From contig CAJUMR010000021.1 of NCBI GenBank assembly GCA_910587475.1, forward strand, positions 1 to 45,512: a DNA stretch of 45,512 bases, given 5' to 3'. The translations under genes were made by a program, and so were the position numbers. The DNA comes from an uncultured Muribaculaceae bacterium. GTDB taxonomy: Bacteria; Bacteroidota; Bacteroidia; Bacteroidales; Muribaculaceae. Below the pieces are notes generated by a model, which had not been told where the DNA came from, made no database searches, and saw only the letters and a program-made list of their open reading frames with translations. Below are positions 7,833-18,158 of this stretch, one piece after another (position 1 is the stretch's first letter; the number at the start of each line of letters is the position of its first letter).

Positions 7833-7867
7833 ACAGGACCGATTTAACTTGATAATATCATCGAACA

Positions 7868-8107
7868 ATGAAGCTAAAAGTTATATCTCCGGAAGCTGTC
7901 GTATTTGAGGGTGAGGTAGAGTCGGTGACTCTGCCCGGCACTATCGGCGCTTTTACAGTGCTCAAAAATCATGCTTCGCTGATCTCGACGCTGAGCGCCG
8001 GCACTATCGTGTATACGACAGCCGGATCGTCGGTCGAAGAACGAACAGAGATCGAAGGCGGCATCGTCGATGTTGACAATAATATAATTTCGGTCTGTCT
8101 TTATTGA
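7868..8107 (+). CDS. atpC: F-type ATP synthase epsilon subunit, short form
   Basis: The epsilon subunit sits on the central stalk. This 79-residue product covers only the N-terminal beta-sandwich: it opens MKLKVISPEAVVFEGEVESV, then LPGTIGAFTVLKNHASLIS and the GGIVDVDNNIISVC strand. The C-terminal helical hairpin, which inhibits ATP hydrolysis in many bacteria (about 135 residues in total there), is absent. Short epsilon subunits of about 80 residues are known in Bacteroidetes, so this is probably the native form, not a truncation. It starts 35 bp after atpD and ends 3 bp before atpB. Confidence 0.93.
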   Translation: MKLKVISPEAVVFEGEVESVTLPGTIGAFTVLKNHASLISTLSAGTIVYTTAGSSVEERTEIEGGIVDVDNNIISVCLY

Positions 8108-8110
8108 CTT

Positions 8111-9211
8111 ATGAAGAAACTATTTGTAATATTAACAGCATTTCTTTTCGGCCTTGCCGCTGCACCGTCGATGTCGGCGTCGGATGAGAGCCATGAGGGT
8201 GGAAAACTCGACCCGAAGGAGATCATTTTCGAGCATCTCGGCGACGGTTATGGTTGGGAAGTGCCGTTCAATCATCACAAGCGCATACCACTGCCGGTGA
8301 TCGTGTTCGGAAGTGACGGGCTGCATGTGTTCTCCTCGTCGAGAATCACCGACGGCCAGGAGTATGTCGACGGTAATACGACATTCAAGCTTGCCGGCAA
8401 AGACAGCGATTTCAAGGGTAAAGTGATTGAAATCGTCGACGGCAAGGAAATCAGACCGTTCGATATCTCTATAACTAAGAACGTCTGTGGTATCTTCATC
8501 ACGGTGTTGATTGTCATCGGGCTTATGCTCTGGATGCGTAGCCATGTGTCTAAGCACGGTTTCAAGGCTCCGCGCAAGGGTCTCGGGTTTCTAGAGCTTC
8601 TCATCGACTTTATCTATGGATCGGTGATCAAAGCAACGTTGGGAGCGAAAGCGCGCAAGTTTGCGCCCTATCTTCTGACTGTGTTCTTTTTCATCTTTAT
8701 GATGAACTTGCTTGGTCTGATCGTGATATTCCCTGGCGGTGCCAACCTGACAGGCAACATTGCCGTTACGTTGGTTCTGTCGGTGCTGACGTTTATGGTT
8801 ACAAATCTCTTTGCGACCCGTCATTACTGGAAAGAAATATTCTGGCCCGAGGTGCCACTGTGGCTCAAGTTCCCTCTGCCGATCATGCCGGCGATTGAGA
8901 TTTTCGGTATGTTCACCAAACCGGCGGCTCTCACTGTCCGTCTGTTTGCCAACATGATGGGTGGTCATATGATCGTGATCGTGCTGACGCTGCTGATCTT
9001 CATTTTTGCGGCTGTCAATCCGGTGGCCGGTGGTGCAACAACCGTGATCTCGGTGCTGTTCTCGATATTCATGTTGCTTATCGATGTGTTGGTAAGCTTT
9101 ATCCAGGCATATGTGTTCACGATGTTGTCGACGATCTTCATCTCGCTCGCGCAGGAGGAAGAGCATCATCACGAGGAGCACGAAGCCGAAAAAACATTAC
9201 AGACAAAATAA
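8111..9211 (+). CDS. atpB: F-type ATP synthase subunit a with N-terminal extension
   Basis: Subunit a forms the proton half-channels beside the c-ring. The 366-residue protein is about 100 residues longer than the E. coli form. It begins with a signal-peptide-like segment (MKKLFVILTAFLFGLAAAPS) and a polar region (about 24-120, rich in Asp, Glu, His and Lys) before the first true helix. The essential arginine is Arg277 in PAALTVRLFANMMGGH. The tail is rich in His and Glu (EEEHHHEEHEAEK). The N-terminal extension is recurrent in Bacteroidetes, and its role in the periplasm is not established. No atpI-like gene precedes it; the gap to atpC is 3 nt. Confidence 0.96.
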   Translation: MKKLFVILTAFLFGLAAAPSMSASDESHEGGKLDPKEIIFEHLGDGYGWEVPFNHHKRIPLPVIVFGSDGLHVFSSSRITDGQEYVDGNTTFKLAGKDSDFKGKVIEIVDGKEIRPFDISITKNVCGIFITVLIVIGLMLWMRSHVSKHGFKAPRKGLGFLELLIDFIYGSVIKATLGAKARKFAPYLLTVFFFIFMMNLLGLIVIFPGGANLTGNIAVTLVLSVLTFMVTNLFATRHYWKEIFWPEVPLWLKFPLPIMPAIEIFGMFTKPAALTVRLFANMMGGHMIVIVLTLLIFIFAAVNPVAGGATTVISVLFSIFMLLIDVLVSFIQAYVFTMLSTIFISLAQEEEHHHEEHEAEKTLQTK

Positions 9212-9252
9212 TAAAAAAAACAAATAATTTAAACTCTTTAAAACCTAAGATT

Positions 9253-9483
9253 ATGTTAGCAGAACTTTCACTTACAGGTCTCGGCGCCAGCATCGGCGCA
9301 GCAATCGCAGCAATCGGCGCAGGCATCGGCATCGGCAAAATCGGTGCAGCCGCTATGGAAGCAATCGCACGTCAGCCCGAAGCTGCAGGCGACATCCGCA
9401 GTAATATGATTGTGATCGCGGCCCTCGTCGAAGGTGTTGCCCTTTTTGCAGTTATCGTCTGCGTACTCGCACTTTTCGTTTAA
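9253..9483 (+). CDS. atpE: F-type ATP synthase subunit c
   Basis: A 76-residue hairpin of two helices with the glycine-rich GAGIGIG motif in helix 1, the polar loop ARQPEA (Arg40-Gln41-Pro42), and the ion-binding carboxylate Glu60 in AALVEGVAL. Sodium-type c subunits carry Gln and Ser ligands at the positions aligned with Ile27 and Gly61; both are missing here, so proton coupling is predicted (alignment by eye to the Ilyobacter c subunit). It lies 41 bp after atpB and 17 bp before atpF. The number of c subunits per ring cannot be judged from sequence. Confidence 0.96.
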   Translation: MLAELSLTGLGASIGAAIAAIGAGIGIGKIGAAAMEAIARQPEAAGDIRSNMIVIAALVEGVALFAVIVCVLALFV

Positions 9484-9500
9484 TCTCCAAGTCAAGATAA

Positions 9501-9998
9501 ATGGAATTATTCACGCCTGATTTCGGCTTGATATTCTGGATGTTCGTCGCCTTCGCGGTGCTCTTCTTCATCTTGTGGAAGTTTGCGTGGCCCGTTATCC
9601 TGAAGAATGTCGACAGCCGTGCCGACCTCATCGACAAGGGTGTGGAGTATGCTCAGAATGCCAAGCTGCAGCTCGACAATGCACGTCAGCAGGCAGAAGA
9701 ATATGTGGCAGAAGCCCGTCGTCAGCAGGCAGAAATGCTTCGCGACGCCGACCGTCTGAAAACTCAGATCATAGAGGAGGCGCGTTCGGCCGCTCAAGTA
9801 GAGGCTCAGAAGGTGATGGACTCAGCAAAGGTTCAGATCCAGCAGCAGCAGAAAGAGGCCGAACAGCAATTCCGCAATCAGGTCAGCGAGTTTGCACTTG
9901 ACATAGCGGAAAAAGTTGTCAAGAATCAGATGGCAGACAAACAGGCTCAGACTAAATTGGTCAACTCCCTCTTAGATGAGATCGAAAGTAAAAATTAA
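9501..9998 (+). CDS. atpF: F-type ATP synthase subunit b
   Basis: Peripheral-stalk subunit of 165 residues: one N-terminal membrane helix (about 8-30, FGLIFWMFVAFAVLFFILW) followed by a long charged, Ala/Gln/Glu-rich coiled-coil helix through about residue 150, with the heptad-like runs QQAEEYVAEARRQQAEML and QQQQKEAEQQ. Only one b gene is present, so the peripheral stalk is probably a homodimer. It is separated from atpH by 9 nt. The start ATG at 9501 gives the usual short N-terminal tail before the helix. Confidence 0.94.
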   Translation: MELFTPDFGLIFWMFVAFAVLFFILWKFAWPVILKNVDSRADLIDKGVEYAQNAKLQLDNARQQAEEYVAEARRQQAEMLRDADRLKTQIIEEARSAAQVEAQKVMDSAKVQIQQQQKEAEQQFRNQVSEFALDIAEKVVKNQMADKQAQTKLVNSLLDEIESKN

Positions 9999-10007
9999 AC
10001 AAGCGTA

Positions 10008-10550
10008 ATGAACGAAGGACTCATACCCCGCCGATATGCGAAAGCGCTCTATAAGTTTGCCGTCGAGCGCGGCGACTCAGAGGTGCTGTACGGATTGATG
10101 AACAAGCTCGTCGACGCGTCGCAGAACGAGGCGTCGCTCCAGGGCGTGATCGCGAATCCGTTTGTGAGCGTGGACGACAAATGCGGTCTGCTCAGGACGG
10201 CAGTCGGAGCAGGCTCGTCGAACACGACATTTGAAGATTTCCTGAAATTATTGGCAGGTAACAAGCGCCTCGACATGATCTTTGCGATCGCCCGAGAGTA
10301 TGCGTCGCTCTATCGTCGCGAGAAGGGCATTTACAAGGTCGAGGTTGTCTCGGCCTCAGCTCTCAGCGATGAAGATGAGAAGCGTCTCAAAGGGATCATC
10401 GAGGGTAATCTTCAGGGAGGTCAGATGGAGTATACCAGTCGTGTGAATCCCGACCTTATCGGAGGCTTTACAGTCACAATCGATAACCGCAAGCTTGACG
10501 CGTCGGTCAGCAATGAGCTGAAACAATTGCGTGTGAACCTATTAAAGTAA
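10008..10550 (+). CDS. atpH: F-type ATP synthase delta subunit
   Basis: The delta subunit (OSCP homologue) joins the peripheral stalk to the top of F1. The 180-residue product has the N-terminal six-helix region opening with RRYAKALYKFAVERGD, and the conserved C-terminal strand NPDLIGGFTVTIDNRKLDASV, where most delta subunits read DPxLIGGxxxxIGdxxxDgSV. Length and position (between atpF and atpA) are standard. The gap to atpA is 28 nt, with no promoter or terminator. Confidence 0.94.
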   Translation: MNEGLIPRRYAKALYKFAVERGDSEVLYGLMNKLVDASQNEASLQGVIANPFVSVDDKCGLLRTAVGAGSSNTTFEDFLKLLAGNKRLDMIFAIAREYASLYRREKGIYKVEVVSASALSDEDEKRLKGIIEGNLQGGQMEYTSRVNPDLIGGFTVTIDNRKLDASVSNELKQLRVNLLK

Positions 10551-10578
10551 TAATTAATTAGCCTTTTAAGCATATACA

Positions 10579-12150
<1,572 letters not shown>

Positions 12151-12172
12151 ATAAAAGCATTATCACCACGCA

Positions 12173-13063
12173 ATGGCAACATTAAGAGAATTGAAAGGCC
12201 GGATCGGATCGGTCGCTTCATCTGAGAAAATAACAGGTGCGATGAAAATGATTTCATCGGCCAAAATGCATAAGTCGGAGGCCGCGTTGCGCCGGCTTGT
12301 GCCCTATCGTTCGCAGATCGAGGCTATCATATCCAATCTGCTGAGTGCCGACGTGGCTTTTTCGTCGCCGCTGGTGGAAAGTCGCCAGGATGTCAAAAAG
12401 GTGGCGATCGTAGTGCTCGGCAGTGATGACGGATTGTGCGGAGCTTATAACGTCAATCTCGCCAAACGTCTTGTCGCCAGAATCACCGAACTTCGCCAGC
12501 AGTACGGCGATGGGGTAGGGATCGACATTTATCCGGTCGGAAAGAAAATGGTCAAGATCGCATCGCGCATCAAGGACAACCGGTTGAATGTGGTGGCATC
12601 GGACGACGTCAACACAAAAAGCGAGGCAGGAGCAGTGAAAGGCTTCCTGAACGGACTTGAGACTGCATTCCTCCAGAAAGAAGTCGACCAGATAGATTGT
12701 GTGTACATGCGTTATCAATCGGCAGGCCGTCAGACTTTGACCGTCGACCGTCTGTTGCCAATCGACAGTTCGACATTCTCGTCAGAGGATGTTGTCAGTG
12801 CATCGGTGCGTCCTTACATATTCGAGCCCGATGCAGAGACGATCTTCCGCTCAGTGCTGCCGCTGTTTCTGTTATCAGTGATGCAGGAGATATTTGCGCA
12901 GAACCGTGCATCGGAGCAGGCCGCGCGAGTGATGGCAATGCAGAGCGCCAACGATAATGCGAAGAAACTACTCGAACAGCTACAGCTCGAGTTCAACAAA
13001 CTACGTCAACAAAGCATCACCACCGAGCTTCTCGACATCGTCGGAGGTCAGGTGCGCGATTAA
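12173..13063 (+). CDS. atpG: F-type ATP synthase gamma subunit
   Basis: Central-stalk rotor subunit, 296 residues. The N-terminal helix begins MATLRELKGRIGSVASSEKI and carries the family pattern KITGAMKMISSAKM; the C-terminal helix includes the conserved region RVMAMQSANDNAKKLLEQLQ near residues 260-280. The Rossmann-like central part contains VLGSDDGLCGAYN. It is the last gene of the ATP synthase block. The 43 nt to nuoI are AT-rich with no hairpin or T-run termination signal, which supports read-through from atp into the second nuo block. Confidence 0.96.
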   Translation: MATLRELKGRIGSVASSEKITGAMKMISSAKMHKSEAALRRLVPYRSQIEAIISNLLSADVAFSSPLVESRQDVKKVAIVVLGSDDGLCGAYNVNLAKRLVARITELRQQYGDGVGIDIYPVGKKMVKIASRIKDNRLNVVASDDVNTKSEAGAVKGFLNGLETAFLQKEVDQIDCVYMRYQSAGRQTLTVDRLLPIDSSTFSSEDVVSASVRPYIFEPDAETIFRSVLPLFLLSVMQEIFAQNRASEQAARVMAMQSANDNAKKLLEQLQLEFNKLRQQSITTELLDIVGGQVRD

Positions 13064-13106
13064 ACCATATAGATAATAATTAACCGATTTATAACGACAT
13101 TTTTCA

Positions 13107-13727
13107 ATGGGTAGTGTAAAAGATTATTTCTCATCATTAGGCTCAGGCATCGCAAGTCTATTGAAAGGCATGCAGGTGACCGGCAAGGAATTTGTCACGC
13201 CTAAGATTACCGAGCGTTATCCTGAAGATCGTGAGACACGTCATGTGCCAGAGCGTTTCCGCGCAGTGCTTGAGCTGACCTACGACAAGGAAGGCAATCA
13301 CAAGTGTATAGCGTGCGGCACATGCGAACGCGTCTGCCCCAACGGCACGATCTCTCTGGAAACAAAAATGGTAGACACCCTCGCCGGCACAAAGAAAAAG
13401 AAGCTTGCCAATTACTTCTATGACCTTGGCAGCTGTACCTTCTGTTCGCTGTGCGTGACCAATTGTCCGACTGATGCGATCGTATTCTCCAATGACTTCG
13501 AGCAGGCAGTCTTCACCCGCGACAAACTCGTGAAGAAGCTGAACTATCTGCCGGAGAAGGAAGAGCCGGCGCCGAGTGCAGAAGAACTTGCGAAGGCCGC
13601 AGCTGAGCGTGAGGCTAAGATCGCTGCCGCGAAAGCCAAGGCCGCTGCCTTGAAGGCCGCCCGCGAAGCCGAAGCCGGAGGAGCGCCTAAGGCCGCCGAG
13701 TCAAACACCGAAAATAAAAATCAATAA
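13107..13727 (+). CDS. nuoI: NADH-quinone oxidoreductase subunit I, extended C-terminus
   Basis: NuoI holds the two 4Fe-4S clusters (N6a, N6b) that feed NuoB. Both ferredoxin motifs are intact: C67, C70, C73, C77 in CIACGTCERVCP, and C110, C113, C116, C120 in CTFCSLCVTNCP. The protein is 206 residues because of an Ala/Lys/Glu-rich tail from about 151 to 206 (EELAKAAAEREAKIAAAKAK), predicted to be a charged helix. With NuoEFG missing, NuoI is the likely electron entry point, and the tail could be a docking element for a soluble donor such as ferredoxin; that role is inference. It starts the second nuo block, directly after atpG. Confidence 0.96.
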   Translation: MGSVKDYFSSLGSGIASLLKGMQVTGKEFVTPKITERYPEDRETRHVPERFRAVLELTYDKEGNHKCIACGTCERVCPNGTISLETKMVDTLAGTKKKKLANYFYDLGSCTFCSLCVTNCPTDAIVFSNDFEQAVFTRDKLVKKLNYLPEKEEPAPSAEELAKAAAEREAKIAAAKAKAAALKAAREAEAGGAPKAAESNTENKNQ

Positions 13728-13732
13728 ACCAT

Positions 13733-14245
13733 ATGGAATCAGTAGGAAGTATCATTACTTATGTGATCGTCGTACTTGCGATGATCGTATTCTCGGTACT
13801 CGCCGTGACCACCCGCAAAATATTGCGTGCGGCCACTTACCTGCTTTTTACGCTTTTTGCAGCGGCAGCCATCTATTTTATGCTCGATTATGAGTTCCTT
13901 GGCGCTGTTCAGATTGCCGTTTATGCAGGCGGCATCGTCGTGCTCTTTGTCTTCTCAATCCTTTTGACAAGCAAGCCCGGCGACAATACCGAGAAATTAA
14001 CTTCGAAATCGCGGGTTCTCGGGCTTCTTGCCTCAGTGGCGATGCTCGCATCAGCGGGCTGGGCTCTTGTGTCGCGTTGCGCCAACTATTCTGTGCGTCC
14101 GGCAATGGAGGCTCCTGTGATGAGCGATCTGGGCACAACACTTATGGGCACTGGCGCAGGCCAGTATCTGTTGCCATTCGAAGCCGTGAGTGTCCTTTTG
14201 TTAGCATGTATAATCGGAGGCGTTGTAATCGCCCGCAGACGTTAA
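13733..14245 (+). CDS. nuoJ: NADH-quinone oxidoreductase subunit J
   Basis: Membrane subunit of complex I, 170 residues with five hydrophobic helices. The conserved helix 3 region reads FLGAVQIAVYAGGIVVLFVF, matching the NuoJ signature around QIxVYAGAIMVLFxFV. NuoJ lies beside NuoK and NuoA and helps connect the quinone site to the proton pathway. It begins 5 bp after nuoI and is followed 7 bp later by nuoK. No unusual feature. Confidence 0.95.
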   Translation: MESVGSIITYVIVVLAMIVFSVLAVTTRKILRAATYLLFTLFAAAAIYFMLDYEFLGAVQIAVYAGGIVVLFVFSILLTSKPGDNTEKLTSKSRVLGLLASVAMLASAGWALVSRCANYSVRPAMEAPVMSDLGTTLMGTGAGQYLLPFEAVSVLLLACIIGGVVIARRR

Positions 14246-14252
14246 TGACAAT

Positions 14253-14564
14253 ATGGAAATAACAGCTATCTATTATCTCATTCCCAGCTTGATCATGTTC
14301 TGCTGTGGAGTCTACGGCTTTATCACGCGCAAGAACATGATCGCGATGCTCATCTCACTTGAGTTGATGCTCAATGCGGTAGACGTCAATTTTGTTGTGT
14401 TCAACCGCTTCCTGTTCCCCGAACAGATGGAAGGCATGTTCTTCACCTTATTTGCCATTGCTATTGCTGCAGCCGAAACCGCCCTTGCAATTGCGATTAT
14501 CATCAACATATTCCGTGCGACCAAGAATGTCGATGTACGCGGACTTAACGAAATGAAATTCTGA
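14253..14564 (+). CDS. nuoK: NADH-quinone oxidoreductase subunit K
   Basis: A 103-residue, three-helix antiporter-like subunit homologous to MrpC. Two buried glutamates needed for pumping are visible: one in MLISLELMLNAVD (helix 2) and one in AIAAAETALAIAI (helix 3). The start MEITAIYYLIPSLIM places the first helix at the N-terminus as usual. It precedes nuoL by 5 bp. Confidence 0.95.
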   Translation: MEITAIYYLIPSLIMFCCGVYGFITRKNMIAMLISLELMLNAVDVNFVVFNRFLFPEQMEGMFFTLFAIAIAAAETALAIAIIINIFRATKNVDVRGLNEMKF

Positions 14565-14569
14565 TCGCT

Positions 14570-16579
14570 ATGGATATTACAATACCTTTGTTGATATTGG
14601 CCATACCGTTGTTTATGTTCCTTTTCCTCGGCCTTCTCGGGGGAAAGATGAGCCATAAACTTGCCGGCACCCTCGGCACTCTCGGTATGGGCGTCACACT
14701 TGTTCTGGCCTATTCGACGGCCTATGCTTATTTCTTCAGCGGTTCAGCCGACTTCATCACCGAAGCCGGTGACCGTCTGCAGTATCTCGTTTTCAATCAC
14801 ACCTGGCTTGCCTTCACCAAATCACTGGTGATCAAACTCGGTTTCCTTCTCGATCCGATCTCGGCCATGATGCTTGTCGTCATCACAACGATATCGTTCA
14901 TGGTTCATCTTTACAGCCTCGGATATATGCGCGACCACCACGGAGTGTTCGAACGCGGTTTCCAGCGTTTCTATGCATTCCTGTCGTTGTTCAGCTTCTC
15001 GATGCTCGGTCTTGTCGTTGCGACCAACATATTCCAGATGTATATTTTCTGGGAGCTCGTCGGCGCATCGTCGTACTTGCTGATCGGTTTCTACTACACT
15101 AAGCCTTCTGCAGTTTCGGCATCGAAGAAAGCGTTTATCGTCACCCGTTTCGCCGACCTCGGCTTCCTGATCGGTATCCTTGTGCTGTCATATTATACAG
15201 GCACGTTCGACTTCACACAGCTGACATCGATCCCTGTCGAGGGTCTTAATGATGTTTATCGTGTGAGCACCGAAACAGCCGGCAATATCCGCAACATTTT
15301 CGAGACCAGCGCAGCTCCGATGTTCCTCGGAGGATCGGTACTGACATGGGCCCTCGTGCTGATATTCATGGGCGGCATGGGTAAATCGGCCATGCTACCT
15401 CTCCATATCTGGCTTCCCGATGCGATGGAAGGCCCGACCCCTGTTTCGGCACTTATCCACGCTGCAACGATGGTCGTAGCAGGTGTCTACCTCGTAGCCC
15501 GTCTGTTCCCTCTCTATCTGATGGAAGAATGTGCTCTCGAAATTATCACTGTTGTCGGCGCTCTGACAGCATTCTATGCCGCGATGGTTGCGTGTACACA
15601 GGTCGATATCAAACGAGTGCTTGCATTCTCTACAATATCTCAGATAGCTTTCATGATGGTTTCGCTGGGCGTTGCGCGTCCCGAAATCCACGAAGGTCTC
15701 GGTTACATGGCCTCGATGTTCCACCTGTTCACTCATGCGATGTTCAAGGCGCTTCTGTTCCTTGGCGCAGGTGCTCTTATCCATGCAATCGGTTCAAACG
15801 ATTATACAGCGATGCACGGTCTTCGCAAGTATATGCCGATCACCCACTGGACATTCCTTATTGGCTGTCTTGCAATCGCCGGTATCATACCTTTCTCGGG
15901 CTTCTTCTCAAAGGACGAGATCCTGAGCGCATGCTCTGGATACGATTGGGTGGCCTATCTATGGATGTCGATGGTAGCAGGTCTTACGGCTTTCTATATG
16001 TTCCGTCTCTATTACCTCATCTTCTGGTGGAAAGAACATAAAGTGGCTGAGGGTCATCATGCACCTCACGACCAGCCCTGGACAATGTCACTGCCTCTGA
16101 TCATACTCGCAGCAGTGTCGTGTGTGGCAGGTTTCATACCCTTCGGCAAGCTCGTCAGCTGGAATGGCGAAGCATATGATTTCATGGCTCATTTCGACTG
16201 GTCGGTCGCTGCCGTCAGCCTTACAATCGCAGTGCTCGCCATTGCACTCGCAACGGTAATGTACCGCAAGGAAAACGAACTTCCCGCGAAGTTCAAGAAC
16301 GCGTTGCCCGCACTGTGGCGCTGGTGCTTCCACCGCTTCTATTGGGACGAGCTTTATATGTTCATCACCCATAAGATCATCTTCAACGGCATCTGCCGCC
16401 CGATCGCTTGGTTTGACCGTCACATCATCGACGGCACCATGGACTCGTTTGCAACGATCACCAATAAGGCATCAGAGCTTATCCGTCCGCTTCAGTCGGG
16501 TCAGATCCAATACTATGTGTTGATTTATCTTGTCGGCGCGATCCTGCTCGGCGCGATCACCGCACTCTGTCTGATCTGA
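14570..16579 (+). CDS. nuoL: NADH-quinone oxidoreductase subunit L
   Basis: The distal antiporter-like proton-pumping subunit, 669 residues. The proton-antiporter core (about 130-430) contains the helix 5 glutamate in YIFWELVGASSYLLIGF, the lysine-containing GGMGKSAMLPLHIWLPDAM, and HAATMVVAGVYLVARLFPLY. The C-terminal quarter carries the long lateral helix and a final membrane anchor (YYVLIYLVGAILLGAITAL). Length falls in the usual 600-680 range. It is separated from nuoM by 33 nt. Confidence 0.96.
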   Translation: MDITIPLLILAIPLFMFLFLGLLGGKMSHKLAGTLGTLGMGVTLVLAYSTAYAYFFSGSADFITEAGDRLQYLVFNHTWLAFTKSLVIKLGFLLDPISAMMLVVITTISFMVHLYSLGYMRDHHGVFERGFQRFYAFLSLFSFSMLGLVVATNIFQMYIFWELVGASSYLLIGFYYTKPSAVSASKKAFIVTRFADLGFLIGILVLSYYTGTFDFTQLTSIPVEGLNDVYRVSTETAGNIRNIFETSAAPMFLGGSVLTWALVLIFMGGMGKSAMLPLHIWLPDAMEGPTPVSALIHAATMVVAGVYLVARLFPLYLMEECALEIITVVGALTAFYAAMVACTQVDIKRVLAFSTISQIAFMMVSLGVARPEIHEGLGYMASMFHLFTHAMFKALLFLGAGALIHAIGSNDYTAMHGLRKYMPITHWTFLIGCLAIAGIIPFSGFFSKDEILSACSGYDWVAYLWMSMVAGLTAFYMFRLYYLIFWWKEHKVAEGHHAPHDQPWTMSLPLIILAAVSCVAGFIPFGKLVSWNGEAYDFMAHFDWSVAAVSLTIAVLAIALATVMYRKENELPAKFKNALPALWRWCFHRFYWDELYMFITHKIIFNGICRPIAWFDRHIIDGTMDSFATITNKASELIRPLQSGQIQYYVLIYLVGAILLGAITALCLI

Positions 16580-16612
16580 TCATTGAGTCGTAAACCTTAA
16601 AAAGTAACTATA

Positions 16613-18142
16613 ATGTTTTCCAATATACTGATTTATTTCGTCGTGATCCCGTTGCTGATGCTTGCGGGTATCGCGCTCTGCCGAAATATCAAGCAGATCC
16701 GCGCCGTGGCCGTCGTCGGTTCGATAGCGTTGACCGCTCTTTCGGTCTATCTGCTTGTCGAGTACCTCGGCATGCGAGCAGCCGGAGAGACAGCCCCGAT
16801 GCTTTATACAGGCTCGTGGGAGTGGTTCGGACCTCTTAACATCAACCTTGCCGTCGGAGTCGACGGCATCTCGATCGCCATGTTGCTGCTTTCGTCGATC
16901 ATCGTTTTCGCGGGATCGTTTGCATCATGGACAATTGCTCAGCCCAAAGAATTTTTCCTTTGGCTGATACTTCTTTCGACCGGTGTGTTCGGTTTCTTCA
17001 TTTCGATTGACCTTTTCACGATGTTTATGTTCTATGAGGTCGCCCTTATCCCGATGTATCTTCTCATCGGTGTGTGGGGATCAGGCAACAAGAACTATTC
17101 GGCAATGAAGCTTACCCTCATGCTTATGGGCGGTTCAGCGTTCCTGATGCTCGGTCTGATCGGCATCTACTATCATTCGGCACCCGAAGGTGGCGCGCTG
17201 ACATGGAATATCCTTGAGATCGCTGAAAACGCATCGATCGACAAGGGCTGGCAGTACTTCCTGTTCCCGATGACATTTGTCGGCTTCGGTGTGCTCGGTG
17301 CAATGTTCCCCTTCCACACATGGTCGCCCGACGGTCATGCTTCGGCCCCGACAGCAGTGTCGATGCTCCACGCAGGTGTGCTTATGAAACTCGGCGGTTA
17401 CGGCTGCTTCCGTGTTGCCATCTATCTGATGCCTCAGGCTGCCAACGACCTCTCTTGGATCTTCCTGATCCTGACAGGTATCTCGGTTGTCTACGGAGCG
17501 TTCAGCGCTTGTGTGCAGACCGACCTCAAGTATATCAACGCTTATTCGTCGGTTTCTCACTGCGGTCTGGTGCTCTTTGCCATCCTGATGCTCAACACGA
17601 CAGCGATGACGGGTGCGATCATGCAGATGCTCTCACACGGTCTGATGACAGCCTTGTTCTTCGCCCTGATCGGTATGATCTACGGACGTACACATACACG
17701 TGATATCCGTCAGATGGGTGGAATGATGCGCATCATGCCTTATCTCGCCGTCTGCTACGTTATAGCCGGTATGGCGTCGCTCGGTCTTCCTGGTCTGAGC
17801 GGGTTCGTTGCAGAAATGACGATTTTCGTAGGATCGTTTGAACAGGGTATGACTGACTACCTTGCCGGAGCCGGTTCGCTGCGCCTGGTGTTCACTATCA
17901 TCGCATGCTGCTCGATCGTGATCACAGCGGTCTATATACTCCGAGTTGTTGGCAAATTGCTTTTCGGTCCAGTGCAGGACAAGCACCATCTCGAACTTAC
18001 CGATGCAACATGGTGGGAACGCCTTTCAACGGCTACACTCATTATCTGCGTTGCCGGCATCGGATGTTTCCCCAACTTCTTCAACAATCTGATCAATTTC
18101 ACATTCTCCCCCGAAATCTTCAAAGTGCTCGGCTTGAACTAA
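16613..18142 (+). CDS. nuoM: NADH-quinone oxidoreductase subunit M
   Basis: Antiporter-like pumping subunit, 509 residues, about 14 membrane helices. Diagnostic motifs include the helix 5 glutamate in FTMFMFYEVALIPMYLLIGV, the lysine-bearing VLMKLGGYGCFR, the HTWSPDGHASAPTAVSMLHA segment, and GLSGFVAEMTIF near helix 12. It is 16 bp upstream of nuoN. All key charged residues of the pumping channel appear intact. Confidence 0.96.
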   Translation: MFSNILIYFVVIPLLMLAGIALCRNIKQIRAVAVVGSIALTALSVYLLVEYLGMRAAGETAPMLYTGSWEWFGPLNINLAVGVDGISIAMLLLSSIIVFAGSFASWTIAQPKEFFLWLILLSTGVFGFFISIDLFTMFMFYEVALIPMYLLIGVWGSGNKNYSAMKLTLMLMGGSAFLMLGLIGIYYHSAPEGGALTWNILEIAENASIDKGWQYFLFPMTFVGFGVLGAMFPFHTWSPDGHASAPTAVSMLHAGVLMKLGGYGCFRVAIYLMPQAANDLSWIFLILTGISVVYGAFSACVQTDLKYINAYSSVSHCGLVLFAILMLNTTAMTGAIMQMLSHGLMTALFFALIGMIYGRTHTRDIRQMGGMMRIMPYLAVCYVIAGMASLGLPGLSGFVAEMTIFVGSFEQGMTDYLAGAGSLRLVFTIIACCSIVITAVYILRVVGKLLFGPVQDKHHLELTDATWWERLSTATLIICVAGIGCFPNFFNNLINFTFSPEIFKVLGLN

Positions 18143-18158
18143 AAAGATAGACAGAACA

